Shown here one piece after another: positions 9,324 through 17,010 of a stretch of 64,000 bases of DNA; the stretch's first letter is position 1, and the number at the start of each line of letters is the position of its first letter. A program made the translations under genes and the position numbers. The stretch spans positions 1 through 64,000 of the forward strand of contig DDUM01000068.1 in assembly GCA_002344795.1 (NCBI GenBank), given 5' to 3'. This DNA comes from Flammeovirgaceae bacterium UBA2338 (GTDB taxonomy: Bacteria; Bacteroidota; Bacteroidia; Cytophagales; Cyclobacteriaceae). The notes under the pieces were generated by a model. It did not search any database. It had not been told where the DNA came from and saw only the letters and a list, made by a program, of their open reading frames with translations.

Positions 9324-9680
9324 TCATGTTAAAAACATTCCAGGGTATTTATTCATTGTGAACATTAAAATAACGAAGATGGTAACAATCCATAAGATCC
9401 ATTTTCCCCTGTGTTCGTCCCTTTCGTTCTTAACACAATTTGAACAATCTGTTTCTTTATCAGATTGATTTGGTTTGTAGGTTTTATAAAAGGAAAGACT
9501 TAATGAGACGAATGCTGCTCCATGTAAATAGGACTCTATTGGATGCAGCCAGGAAAACGATGAAGCAATCCCGCTGAGTCCTGCTACCCCTGTCAATAGT
9601 ACAGGGCCCCAACAGCAAGCCAAAGGAGCCAGGGCTGATAGAATGCTGACACTTAATAATGTATTTTTTTCTAACCTCAT
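9324..9680 (-). CDS. MerT-like inner-membrane metal transport protein
   Basis: A 118-residue protein with three predicted membrane helices. The first contains the Cys pair LAPLACCWGPVLL, the position of the metal-binding CC of MerT. A cytoplasmic-loop CSNC follows at about 79-82, like the second Cys pair of MerT. It lies 2 bp after an exported HMA protein gene, which may hand metal to it, like MerP with MerT. No merA is in the window, so the metal need not be mercury. Confidence 0.7.
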   Translation of the reverse strand: MRLEKNTLLSVSILSALAPLACCWGPVLLTGVAGLSGIASSFSWLHPIESYLHGAAFVSLSLSFYKTYKPNQSDKETDCSNCVKNERDEHRGKWILWIVTIFVILMFTMNKYPGMFLT

Positions 9681-9682
9681 AT

Positions 9683-10174
9683 TTACAAAGGAAGTATTTC
9701 CATGATCCTAATTGTCCATTTATCAGAAAGATGTTTATCGTCTTCATCCATTACTTCGCCCTTCAATTTCACTCTTCCACCAGCCAGGTTTCTAATAATC
9801 TCCTCATCTGTAACAGCGGCCACACTGAATGTTTCATTGTTAACTTTCAATGTCCATTCATCGCCACTCTTGTTCAATTCACCTATTGCAAGAATTTCTG
9901 CAGTCCTCGCTGAAAATCCATTTTTCTTCACGACTTCCTGAATTCCTTTAAGTGTTAAAGTATTTCCTGATATGAGGCTTAGATAAGCTTTGCCGTCATT
10001 CAAGCTCACTGTTATATTTCCAAGTCCTTCCATTTTTTTAAGTCCTCGCTCCAGACCGTAGGCACAAGGCGCACAGTCCATACCAAACACTGCCTGATCT
10101 ACTTTGATCAATTGCGCTTCGCTTGTATGCAAAGTAAATACTATAGATGCTGCTAGAATATAGATGGTCTTCAT
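9683..10174 (-). CDS. Exported HMA-domain protein (MerP-like)
   Basis: A 163-residue protein. A signal peptide ends near residue 20 (HTSEAQ). A heavy-metal-associated domain follows with the binding motif GMDCAPC (Cys34, Cys37) and a normal ferredoxin-like length to about 95. The remaining 65 residues form a beta-rich tail (DEWTLKVNNETFSV) of unknown role. It sits between an outer-membrane protein gene (22 bp away) and the MerT-like gene (2 bp). A likely periplasmic metal carrier delivering to the MerT-like protein. Confidence 0.75.
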   Translation of the reverse strand: MKTIYILAASIVFTLHTSEAQLIKVDQAVFGMDCAPCAYGLERGLKKMEGLGNITVSLNDGKAYLSLISGNTLTLKGIQEVVKKNGFSARTAEILAIGELNKSGDEWTLKVNNETFSVAAVTDEEIIRNLAGGRVKLKGEVMDEDDKHLSDKWTIRIMEILPL

Positions 10175-10196
10175 GTCATTATAAATTTATCATTGT

Positions 10197-11045
10197 CTAC
10201 AACCAGTAACTTAGATTAAAAGATAATCGGTATTTCTCCTTTGGAATATTTTGATTCTCATTTTGATAGGCAGGAAATAGAGCTCCAAAGGAAACTCCCC
10301 ACGCTCCGTATAAACCTAAAAAGGAAGGCCCGATCATTACCTTTTCACCTTGACCAATAGTTGGTGTAACCTGTCCTTCAATTTTACTTTGGCCTGGAAA
10401 TTCTGCCAGTGATTCCAAAAACATCCTCCAATCAGGCTTTGGATAGTCACCCATAAAAATATTTGGTCTGTACCCTATCACAACGCTTGCATAAGGCAAA
10501 TCTCCAAGCTGCTGACCGGATTTTTGTAAATAGTATTGATAACCCCCACCCACCCACGTATACCATGTACGGGATGCATACCCGGTTGAGATGGCTCCAT
10601 GAACAGAGTTGCCCACATTTATTTGCCCTCGCTTATCCTCAGTTGGCGTTGAGACACTTAGCACGGCTGTAGACTCGAATCTTTTCCCAACTCCAAATGC
10701 ATTTGAAAAAAAGCGATACCATAATGATGCTTCAATATCCCCATTGGCAGGCATGCTGCTATTTCCCCTTGTCCTAGGGGCTTCTGACAAACGGTTGATC
10801 ACGGTTGGAGTTGTGATATTGAGCTGTAGATCCTCCGTTATCCCGTAGGACCAAATATACCGGAGCATTAATGACTGATCATCTTCGGTGGCAAGGCTCA
10901 TGACTGCGGCATTGAAATCAAACCCTCCTTTAGCCAGTGTCGGGGTTTGCAATCCGTAGAGAGGACCATGCCCCTGTGCGTTGGTTTTTACAATTGCCAA
11001 TGCTGCAACAAGTGCTATTAGTAATATTCCTTTCATTCTATACAT
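10197..11045 (-). CDS. Outer-membrane beta-barrel protein of metal cluster
   Basis: A 282-residue protein with a signal peptide ending at about 23 (VKTNAQ). The mature part alternates aromatic and polar residues and ends in an aromatic-rich strand (YRLSFNLSYWL), the usual outer-membrane insertion signal. Segments such as YGITEDLQLNITTP resemble the Phenol_MetA_deg/transporter-like barrel group. One base pair separates it from the MerC-like gene. It may be a pore for metal or a metal chelate. The substrate is unknown. Confidence 0.65.
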   Translation of the reverse strand: MYRMKGILLIALVAALAIVKTNAQGHGPLYGLQTPTLAKGGFDFNAAVMSLATEDDQSLMLRYIWSYGITEDLQLNITTPTVINRLSEAPRTRGNSSMPANGDIEASLWYRFFSNAFGVGKRFESTAVLSVSTPTEDKRGQINVGNSVHGAISTGYASRTWYTWVGGGYQYYLQKSGQQLGDLPYASVVIGYRPNIFMGDYPKPDWRMFLESLAEFPGQSKIEGQVTPTIGQGEKVMIGPSFLGLYGAWGVSFGALFPAYQNENQNIPKEKYRLSFNLSYWL

Positions 11046-11046
11046 T

Positions 11047-11451
11047 TTAAATTCCTAGAAATTGTTGAATCGGCAATAGCAGGTAAGCGGAAAACAAGCC
11101 GAGTACATACAGACAAAAGGAAGTCCATAGGACAACTTTACTCCAGCGAGCTGCTGTATCGCAGGGCATTTCATTCCCAAATTCGTCTATTTCACAGGCC
11201 TGATCTCTTTTGCGGCCATAAAACAGCCAAAAGTTAAACCCGATCAATAAACCTGCTCCAAGAAACGTCCATTCCTTGTACTTGCTCAACCAGATTAATG
11301 CCGGAAAGTCCGAAACCATGCCTGCCACCACTGCTCCCATGCCAAGTGCAACCAGCAAAGATGGAAGAGCACAACAAAGTAGTGTTGATACAGAGGTGAA
11401 CAGAGAGGCTATGCTGACGAAATCCTCTTTTAACTTTAGTAATTTTTGCAT
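11047..11451 (-). CDS. MerC/MerT-like inner-membrane protein
   Basis: A 134-residue protein with about four membrane helices. The first has STLLCCALPSLLVALG, a vicinal Cys pair followed by Pro as in MerC/MerT-type metal carriers. A soluble loop holds CEIDEFGNEMPCD. It is followed after 1 bp by the outer-membrane barrel gene and preceded by a secreted HMA protein 26 bp upstream. Likely to move a thiophilic metal across the inner membrane; the direction cannot be told from sequence. Confidence 0.65.
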   Translation of the reverse strand: MQKLLKLKEDFVSIASLFTSVSTLLCCALPSLLVALGMGAVVAGMVSDFPALIWLSKYKEWTFLGAGLLIGFNFWLFYGRKRDQACEIDEFGNEMPCDTAARWSKVVLWTSFCLYVLGLFSAYLLLPIQQFLGI

Positions 11452-11477
11452 TGGTTGTTCAAAACAAGATCAAAAAA

Positions 11478-11828
11478 TTATTGTTCTTTTTTCTTTGGAT
11501 TAGCTTTTCGTGCTGCCTTAAATCCTCTTTCTTGAATAAGGGCGATTATTTCTTTTTCAGAAACAACGTTGGCATCGTATTCAATTTCAGATGAGCTGGT
11601 TTCGAATTGGGTGGTACTCTTCACCACTCCATCTTGCTCCCCAAGTAAGATATCTATCCCGTTGGCACACCCTTCTTGGCAGTGCATTCCTTCGATCGAC
11701 AGTTGAATTACGATAATGCTGTTTTTTTGTTCCATTTTTACAGCAGTTTCCTTTGCTTGTGCAGTTACTTGACTATTGATGAGAACTGCCCCGATACTCA
11801 TCGCCACAACGTAAAATGTCTTTTTCAT
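11478..11828 (-). CDS. Exported HMA-like protein with CxxxC motif
   Basis: A 116-residue protein with a signal peptide (to about residue 24, VTAQA) and an HMA-like fold. The binding loop reads IEGMHCQEGCANGI, so the two Cys (50 and 54) are spaced CxxxC and not the canonical CxxC. The C-terminus is lysine-rich (RKANPKKKEQ). It precedes the MerC-like gene. It probably binds metal in the periplasm; the altered spacing could change metal preference. Confidence 0.7.
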   Translation of the reverse strand: MKKTFYVVAMSIGAVLINSQVTAQAKETAVKMEQKNSIIVIQLSIEGMHCQEGCANGIDILLGEQDGVVKSTTQFETSSSEIEYDANVVSEKEIIALIQERGFKAARKANPKKKEQ

Positions 11829-11943
11829 ATCCCTATTAATTTATTATGCTTCGCAAGGTAGAGAGCGGGTGAGGGTGGTCACCAAATTCTTTTTTAAACA
11901 TTCAGCCTATCCTTACACTATTTTAAATGGTACAATGTCCTTT

Positions 11944-12213
11944 TTAACCTCCGCCAATACCAGCTTTCACCAGTTCTTCTCTAGATATCTCCGGGTCTTC
12001 ACAGCAACTTAATAGCTTCCCATTTACTGCTATGGAGGGTACCTTTTTGATTTGGTACTCCTTCAATTTATTCAGGCAAGTTTCATCCTCGCTTTGTTTA
12101 ACAAGATCATAAACAGTTATTTCACATTGATCACAAGCTAGTTCTTTTACCAATTTGACCACTGGATCACATAATGGACAATTGGCTGTGAATACTTCTA
12201 CCTGGCGCTTCAT
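11944..12213 (-). CDS. Thioredoxin/glutaredoxin-like small thiol protein
   Basis: About 89 residues from the ATG at 12211-12213, which fits the fold better than a longer frame starting at 12270. The redox motif NCPLC lies at 11-15, followed by CDQC at 27-30, the cis-Pro region KKVPSIAVNG, and a second Cys pair LLSCCED. Such proteins recur in mercury and arsenic clusters of Bacteroidota. It is cytoplasmic. It may reduce or transfer thiol-bound metal. It sits between the CsoR-like gene and the HMA/MerC-like group. Confidence 0.7.
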   Translation of the reverse strand: MKRQVEVFTANCPLCDPVVKLVKELACDQCEITVYDLVKQSEDETCLNKLKEYQIKKVPSIAVNGKLLSCCEDPEISREELVKAGIGGG

Positions 12214-12356
12214 TTTTCCTGCTTTTTTAAGGTTGAAAAAATAGTTTCTATGTTCCTTTTGGAAGAACACATCAAACTTAGGTTCAGCAGGGGGGTGGTC
12301 TGCAAATAGAGGAGCTGGAAAAAAGGAGCTTTTAATTCGACTGCCTGCTTGATGCC

Positions 12357-12761
12357 CTAAACCTGATCATGCTGCTCTATTCGCTGCTTCAACTCGGAAA
12401 TTTCTCTCATCATCTCGGTAAGATGGTCCAGCTTAAGGGTGGGAAATTGTTGCCTGATAAACTCTATTCGATCTTCATTTCCGCAGTTTCCGGGACAAGC
12501 TTCCACTGTTTCAGAGATCTTAATGGCCAGGGCTTTCCGGTAACTTTCATCGAGCAATAGAAAATGAGCTTTGTCTAACCCTGCCTGCACGGCTTTAAAT
12601 TGCATAAGAATTTTTTCAGGATCTTTGCCGTTGTCCAGCATTTTCACGAGGCCTTCTACTTGCCCCTTGATGCTCTGGAGCCTTGTTTTGATATCTGCTG
12701 TTAAATCTTTTGGGATCATGGCATCTTTTTGATTGGTAGTCTGAGGCATAATTGTATTCAA
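12357..12761 (-). CDS. CsoR/FrmR-fold transcriptional regulator with altered ligand set
   Basis: A 134-residue all-helical protein. Residues 24-80 match the CsoR/RcnR/FrmR core (LQSIKGQVEGLVKML, then QFKAVQAGLDKAHFLL). The Cys usually found after the first helix is absent: the site reads NGKDPEKIL. The His-Cys pair of the third helix is also missing (ESYRKAL). Instead there is ACPGNCG (Cys89, Cys93) and a C-terminal coiled extension of about 40 residues. It could sense metal through the new Cys pair or have another role. DNA binding is assumed from the family. Confidence 0.7.
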   Translation of the reverse strand: MNTIMPQTTNQKDAMIPKDLTADIKTRLQSIKGQVEGLVKMLDNGKDPEKILMQFKAVQAGLDKAHFLLLDESYRKALAIKISETVEACPGNCGNEDRIEFIRQQFPTLKLDHLTEMMREISELKQRIEQHDQV

Positions 12762-12814
12762 GTAAAGAAATTATTCGTTCGTTCAATTGATGTTTTCATG
12801 AGACAATATTTTTA

Positions 12815-13033
12815 TCAGCAACGATTGCTCTTTCCTCCCTCCTGAATAGGAGGACAGGGAACTGTTCCATAAGAGCAGTAAACGCAGCAATGTCCCTCTT
12901 TTGGCTTGAGTACCGTGTGGCAATTGTCACATTCATAAAAAAATTGACATGCATCTGTCGGCATGGTCTCCTCTTTTTGATGGCCGCAATGTGGACACGT
13001 AAGGGTGGATTGCAATACTATTTCTTTCTCCAT
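12815..13033 (-). CDS. GDCCVxC-domain small Cys-rich protein
   Basis: A 72-residue protein with CPHCGHQ at about 14-20, a second pair CDNCH, and GHCCVYCSYGTVPCPP, a variant of the GDCCVxC signature in which His replaces Asp. Some relatives use selenocysteine in this motif; here it is Cys throughout (no in-frame TGA). It lies 11 bp downstream of the MerTP-like gene. Soft-metal binding is likely. The function of the family is not established. Confidence 0.8.
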   Translation of the reverse strand: MEKEIVLQSTLTCPHCGHQKEETMPTDACQFFYECDNCHTVLKPKEGHCCVYCSYGTVPCPPIQEGGKSNRC

Positions 13034-13044
13034 TTGACTCTTTT

Positions 13045-13707
13045 TTAGTGATTTTCTGGTTTTGAAGTTGTAGTTGAATTGGATATCATTTCAGCCGGAT
13101 TTTTCTTGTGTAAACTAATCACAGTATATCCAGTGGAATTGATAGCGTCCTTAATTTTCTCCTCATTTACCTTGGATGAATCGAATTTTACAAGCGCATT
13201 AGCATTTTCATACGAAACTTGGGTTTCCAATATCCCTGGTAACTGATGGACTTCATAGTTGACATGCTGTTCACACCCTGTGCAAGTCATTCCCTTAATT
13301 TCAAACTCAACTAAATTCACATTGTCTGCAACGGCAATTCCTGAATTCTGAGTAGCTGGATAAAAGACATGCGAGTAACTAGGGAATGTCAACATGAATA
13401 GCGCGACCACCGTGACGATACCCAAAAATTTCTTTGAATGTAGAAATTTTGTTTTTCCAGTTTCTTCCTCACAGTCGCAATCAATTTCTTGTTTGCTCGG
13501 CTTTAGCTGCTGATACCAGGCAAACCCTAAAACCAAAATTGTAATTCCGATCAAATATGGCCGAAATGGTTCTAGCCAGCTGAATGTTGCCGCGATTCCA
13601 CCAACCCCACCCAGAAATGCCAACACGGGAGTTATGCAGCAAAGGGAAGCGGCAATAGCTGCTAAAATGCCTGCACTAGCTGTCTTCGATTTTAAATTAT
13701 TGTTCAT
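13045..13707 (-). CDS. merTP: MerTP-type mercuric transport fusion protein
   Basis: A 220-residue protein joining a MerT-like membrane part and a MerP-like domain. The Cys pair SLCCITPV is in helix 1 (Cys23-24). A loop has CDCEEE (Cys77, Cys79). A third helix ends near 112. Then a periplasmic HMA domain carries GMTCTGC (Cys142, Cys145). Its start overlaps the end of the arsR gene by 4 bp (ATGA), so the two are translationally coupled. In characterised systems MerTP imports Hg(II) for MerA; no merA is present here, so the physiological substrate is open. Confidence 0.85.
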   Translation of the reverse strand: MNNNLKSKTASAGILAAIAASLCCITPVLAFLGGVGGIAATFSWLEPFRPYLIGITILVLGFAWYQQLKPSKQEIDCDCEEETGKTKFLHSKKFLGIVTVVALFMLTFPSYSHVFYPATQNSGIAVADNVNLVEFEIKGMTCTGCEQHVNYEVHQLPGILETQVSYENANALVKFDSSKVNEEKIKDAINSTGYTVISLHKKNPAEMISNSTTTSKPENH

Positions 13708-14078
13708 GACATCAATTGTTTTTTACTGTTCTTAACTAAATCAATAATGGAAGGAAAAATGATCTCAACATTCTCCTTGATGAGTGAGTAGAATATTGTT
13801 TTACCGACCTTCGTATCCTTTACCATTCCACCATCCTTTAACTTTCTCAAGTGCTGAGACACCCCACCCACCGATATATCCAACACATCACTCAAGTCAC
13901 AGGGACACATTTGCCCCTCCTTATGCAGGAGGAAGAGTATTTTGAGCCTTGCTGGATTGCCGGCAAGGTTGAATACTTTGGTAATGCCATCAAGTTTTTG
14001 TTCGAGGCGATTCAAAGCTTGCTTGCAATCTTTAATTTGTGCTGGATCTGCCAGTACACGGATACAGGTATTAGCCAT
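13704..14078 (-). CDS. ArsR/SmtB family metalloregulator
   Basis: A 124-residue winged-helix repressor. The sensing helix reads MCPCDLSDVL at about residues 57-66, a Cys-x-Cys site typical of ArsR/CadC-like sensors of thiophilic ions, with extra Cys at 4 and 18. The recognition helix follows (VSQHLRKLKDGGMV). It heads the MerTP operon with a 4-bp overlap to merTP. A palindrome and a promoter-like pair upstream (14092-14142) fit autorepression. The inducer could be Hg, As, Cd or Pb; the sequence alone does not decide. Confidence 0.88.
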   Translation of the reverse strand: MANTCIRVLADPAQIKDCKQALNRLEQKLDGITKVFNLAGNPARLKILFLLHKEGQMCPCDLSDVLDISVGGVSQHLRKLKDGGMVKDTKVGKTIFYSLIKENVEIIFPSIIDLVKNSKKQLMS

Positions 14079-14091
14079 AATTTCTTATTTT

Positions 14092-14101
14092 AGTAATTAC
14101 T
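14092..14101. promoter_or_regulatory. Putative ArsR operator palindrome
   Basis: AGTAATTACT is a perfect 10-bp palindrome 13 bp before the arsR start codon, with roughly symmetrical T and A flanks (TTT and TTAAA). It lies just downstream of the putative -7 box, a position where a bound ArsR protein would block transcription. Assigned from sequence and position only. Confidence 0.45.
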
Positions 14102-14113
14102 TAAACGTAGGCA

Positions 14114-14142
14114 ATAAAGTAAAGTTTCATTATTTTAGCAAA
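14114..14142 (-). promoter_or_regulatory. Putative promoter of arsR-merTP operon
   Basis: On the complement, TTTG (14139-14142) is followed after 17 bp by TACTTTAT (14114-14121). This fits the Bacteroidota consensus TTTG, 17-19 bp, TAnnTTTG in all but the last bases. It points toward arsR. Confidence 0.45.
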
Positions 14143-14175
14143 TGATGAAATGAATTAAAGAAAGACTGATCTGAG

Positions 14176-14424
14176 TTAGTATGAGAGGTTTTGCCAGTTT
14201 GGGCCAATCGCGATGTGGGAGGTTATGGACCGAAGTTTAAATGTGTCACTGGTAAGGTCAAGCACAATTCTGTAAACACGATCTGAATAGGCATAAGAAG
14301 TATCAAAGTTATTGGTCATCGATAAGCATAAGCCAGCCCACTGCCAGTGCCAGCATGTTCACAAAAGTGAATAACCTGTTTTTGCGAAAAAGATAACGTT
14401 AACTTAGTTTAAGGACTGAAGCAT
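14176..14424 (-). pseudogene. Remnant of MacB/FtsX-type ABC transporter permease (N-terminal fragment, frameshifted)
   Basis: On the complement one frame reads RYLFRKNRLFTFVNMLALAV and, after a frameshift, another reads FDTSYAYSDRVYRIVLDLTS and ends HIAIGPNWQNLSY and a stop. Together they follow the start of Bacteroidota FtsX-like permeases (first membrane helix, then a loop with DRVYRI). Stops interrupt both ends and the rest of the roughly 800-residue gene is absent. It fills the 364-bp gap between arsR and the DUF2911 gene. A decayed leftover, not a functional gene. Confidence 0.6.
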
Positions 14425-14442
14425 TAAATGGTTAAACGCAGT

Positions 14443-15054
14443 TTAGTTAGCCAATGTGAAGGGTAATGAAACTTTGAGTTTGTCCCACTGAACTGATATG
14501 TTTCCTGATGCATCAGATTCTGATTTTATTTCATAGCGCAAACGCTCCTGGTGTAGTTGTTCAGTTTGAGGGGTAACATTGAGTCTGACTACATCTTCAA
14601 CTTGATCGTAGTCGTCCACCAGGTGCTGGTTCCAGTTTTTGTTAATGATGATCGTCCATTGCTCCTGACCCGGAATGGTGAAAAAGGCATACTTGCCTGC
14701 AGACACAATTGTCCCTCCAATATTAATATCCTTATCAAATTCAATATTGGTGGCTTTGTGCGCTCCTGTTACCCATACATTGTCATAGGCTACCAGGCCG
14801 CCCCAAATCATTCTGCCGCGAGTGGCTGGGGAGTAGTAATTGATCGTGAAACTGGCTTTACCAATTTTTCCTAGTGCGTAAGCTTTTAGACTGCCCTTCA
14901 ACGTATCGACTTCGGTTTGTGGCTGAATGATGGCGCCTTCAGGTGTAGCCACCTCGTTTCCTTTTGGCGTCACAACCGTTGTACTTTCTTTGTTGGGATT
15001 AGAACAGGCTGAAAGACAAATGATAATTACAAATAGTAGTAAGCGTGGTAGCAT
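14443..15054 (-). CDS. DUF2911 family lipoprotein
   Basis: A 203-residue protein with a lipobox (IIICLSACSN). The DUF2911 core follows from about 60: TINYYSPATRGRMIWGGL, VWVTGAHKATNIEF, AGKYAFFTIP and NWNQHLV. The family is common in Bacteroidota and its role is unknown. It is the last gene of the group starting at 17010, 17 bp after the BNR-repeat protein. Probably a periplasmic lipoprotein. Confidence 0.85.
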   Translation of the reverse strand: MLPRLLLFVIIICLSACSNPNKESTTVVTPKGNEVATPEGAIIQPQTEVDTLKGSLKAYALGKIGKASFTINYYSPATRGRMIWGGLVAYDNVWVTGAHKATNIEFDKDINIGGTIVSAGKYAFFTIPGQEQWTIIINKNWNQHLVDDYDQVEDVVRLNVTPQTEQLHQERLRYEIKSESDASGNISVQWDKLKVSLPFTLAN

Positions 15055-15071
15055 AAGTATTTATTTAAAGG

Positions 15072-16298
15072 TTACAATTTTATTATAGCTGTCTTCACTT
15101 TCTTCTCCTCATCATCCGTCCATGCAAAAATCAATTCATTTCCAGATTTTGTCATCTGTGGAAATCCACTTGAGCGTGACTCAGATGAAGTGGCAATAAC
15201 AATGGGTGATTCTTTTGTACCATTACGATTTACTTTTACCGCCTTGATATCGGTGCCCTCCATCCAACTGACCATCGCATTATCTGCATCCAACATCACC
15301 ACGTCCACCCGTCCGATGGCCTTTCCCTCATCGATTCTGATGGGTTCATCAAAAGTTCCGCCTCCATCTTGAGAAAAGATAATCTTCACTTGTGATTGTT
15401 CATCAACCATACCGAACCAGGCAATGGTTAAACTGTTTCCAATGGCGTCTGCCCTTGGCCCGTTAACCGGACACCCTGCGATTTTCCAGTTATCAGGAAA
15501 GATGGTTTTGGGTTTGGTCCATGTTCCGTTTACCAATTGTACGATAGACATATCTCTTATTTCTTCATCGGATCGGTCGCGATAGACTACCACTGGTCCA
15601 TTGCTGGTTATGGCAGCGCTGGTTTGGCAACAATCACATGTTTTGTTGTCCAACTCCCACTCTTCAATTTTGTTTCCCTGGTAATCCATCACCGCTCCAC
15701 GCAAACTCATAGCACCTTGGCCATGTCCTTCGTGTCCTTGCATTCCGGTACCCATCGGGGCCATTCCCTCCGTTACCGTGTTGCGTCCATCTAGCCAGGC
15801 CACAAAAATATTCTCGCCAAAGGGAACGAGTGAGACAAACCCATGTTCCGCTTGCTTGCCATCGTCATGTAACACGAATGAATTTTCCCAACTTTCACCG
15901 CCATCGTCAGATGCAAACATTTTTACATCGTAGGCATAAGTACTTTCTCCGTTCTTATTAAGTAGATGGGCGATTAGATTGTCACTTCCATCCGCAACGA
16001 TCATAGGATAGTCCGCCCAATTCACAAACCACGTATTTCCAGAAGTAATTAAGGAAGAGGTAGTCCACGCGCCAGATTCTAGCTTTGCATACTTGAAAAG
16101 GTTCATGCTATCCGTTTTTTCTGTCCACGATAAATAAGTCGTGTTATTCTTATCGGTGAATAGATAAGGGGTGGCACTTCGACTACTAGCTGGCGAAACA
16201 GATTGAACAACAGATAATGTTGATTCAGCGTTCTTTTGTTCTTTCGAACAAGAGAGTAGAAACAGAAAAGAAAGGAATGGGAAGATTACTTTTTTCAT
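15072..16298 (-). CDS. Sialidase-like (BNR repeat) beta-propeller lipoprotein
   Basis: A 408-residue protein with a lipobox (LFLLSCSK). Repeated blades of the S-x-D-x-G-x-x-W kind occur (SDDGGESWENS, SQDGGGTFDEP), as in BNR/sialidase-fold proteins. A Met/His-rich loop (GTGMQGHEGHGQGAM) and a Cys cluster (CDCCQTS) at about 195-225 could bind copper. It lies 1 bp after the TlpA-like gene. Not a true sialidase: the catalytic Arg/Tyr set is not evident. Possibly a periplasmic copper-binding or sensing protein. Confidence 0.65.
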   Translation of the reverse strand: MKKVIFPFLSFLFLLSCSKEQKNAESTLSVVQSVSPASSRSATPYLFTDKNNTTYLSWTEKTDSMNLFKYAKLESGAWTTSSLITSGNTWFVNWADYPMIVADGSDNLIAHLLNKNGESTYAYDVKMFASDDGGESWENSFVLHDDGKQAEHGFVSLVPFGENIFVAWLDGRNTVTEGMAPMGTGMQGHEGHGQGAMSLRGAVMDYQGNKIEEWELDNKTCDCCQTSAAITSNGPVVVYRDRSDEEIRDMSIVQLVNGTWTKPKTIFPDNWKIAGCPVNGPRADAIGNSLTIAWFGMVDEQSQVKIIFSQDGGGTFDEPIRIDEGKAIGRVDVVMLDADNAMVSWMEGTDIKAVKVNRNGTKESPIVIATSSESRSSGFPQMTKSGNELIFAWTDDEEKKVKTAIIKL

Positions 16299-16299
16299 G

Positions 16300-16773
16300 T
16301 TATTTATTACTGGTTATTAGGGCCAAATTTTCTGGAGTGCTCCAATCGCGGAAACCCATTTCAGAGAATACCAACTCACCCTCGGTGTTAAAGATCATAG
16401 TTGTAGGGAGCGCCTGAATGTTGAGGGCTTCCATATTTTGAACCTGAACATAGTTAAAGTCAAAGTTTCGTTTCTCTTTGAAATCTGTTATCAAATCTAC
16501 GCTTTCATTAGATGGAAAAAGGAAAACAACATTTTTTCCGTTGAGTTGCTCCTTTGCCTGGGCAATGGTAGGCATCTCCATGATGCAAGGTTTGCACCAG
16601 GTCGCCCAAAAGTTGATAAAAACGGTTTTCCCTTTGAAGTCATTCATGTCGATGGGTAGTCCATCCAGTGTTTGTAATTGAATTTTATCAAGGTCTGATT
16701 GTTTAGCGGAACAACCCGGTATAAGTAAAGCTGCAACGAACATCAATGCGTACAACATGAATTTATTTTTCAT
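16300..16773 (-). CDS. TlpA/ResA-like thioredoxin lipoprotein
   Basis: A 157-residue protein with a signal and lipobox (LLIPGCSAK) and a thioredoxin fold carrying NFWATWCKPCIMEMP, the WCxPC active site of TlpA/ResA-type periplasmic reductants. The cis-Pro segment is ALPTTMIF. It could keep Cys of neighbouring metal proteins reduced. It stands between the small heavy-metal-binding lipoprotein (9 bp) and the BNR protein (1 bp). Confidence 0.85.
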   Translation of the reverse strand: MKNKFMLYALMFVAALLIPGCSAKQSDLDKIQLQTLDGLPIDMNDFKGKTVFINFWATWCKPCIMEMPTIAQAKEQLNGKNVVFLFPSNESVDLITDFKEKRNFDFNYVQVQNMEALNIQALPTTMIFNTEGELVFSEMGFRDWSTPENLALITSNK

Positions 16774-16782
16774 TATAATGTT

Positions 16783-17010
16783 TTAGTGGTCAGTGTGCTC
16801 ATGTTCTTTGTCTTCTACTTTTTCCAGGGCCATACCGCATTGATTACAAGTATCCCCTTCTTTACCGGTTATTTCTGGATGCATGGGGCAGGCATAAACA
16901 GCCTCAGCTACTTCTTCCGTTTTGTTACCACCTCCACATGAAGAGAGGCTAAATAAAAGTGTTGTTGCCAACATTAAAGGGAGTAGGATTGACAATAGTG
17001 ATTTTTTCAT
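16783..17010 (-). CDS. Small heavy-metal-binding-domain lipoprotein
   Basis: A 75-residue protein with a lipobox (LFSLSSCGG). A compact metal-binding motif follows: YACPMHPE, then GDTCNQCGMALE, and a His-rich end (EHEHTDH). The same CPMHP...C.CGM motif occurs at the N-terminus of the CusB-type adaptor at 29316. It heads the operon that ends at 14443 and would bind Cu or similar metal in the periplasm. Confidence 0.8.
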   Translation of the reverse strand: MKKSLLSILLPLMLATTLLFSLSSCGGGNKTEEVAEAVYACPMHPEITGKEGDTCNQCGMALEKVEDKEHEHTDH

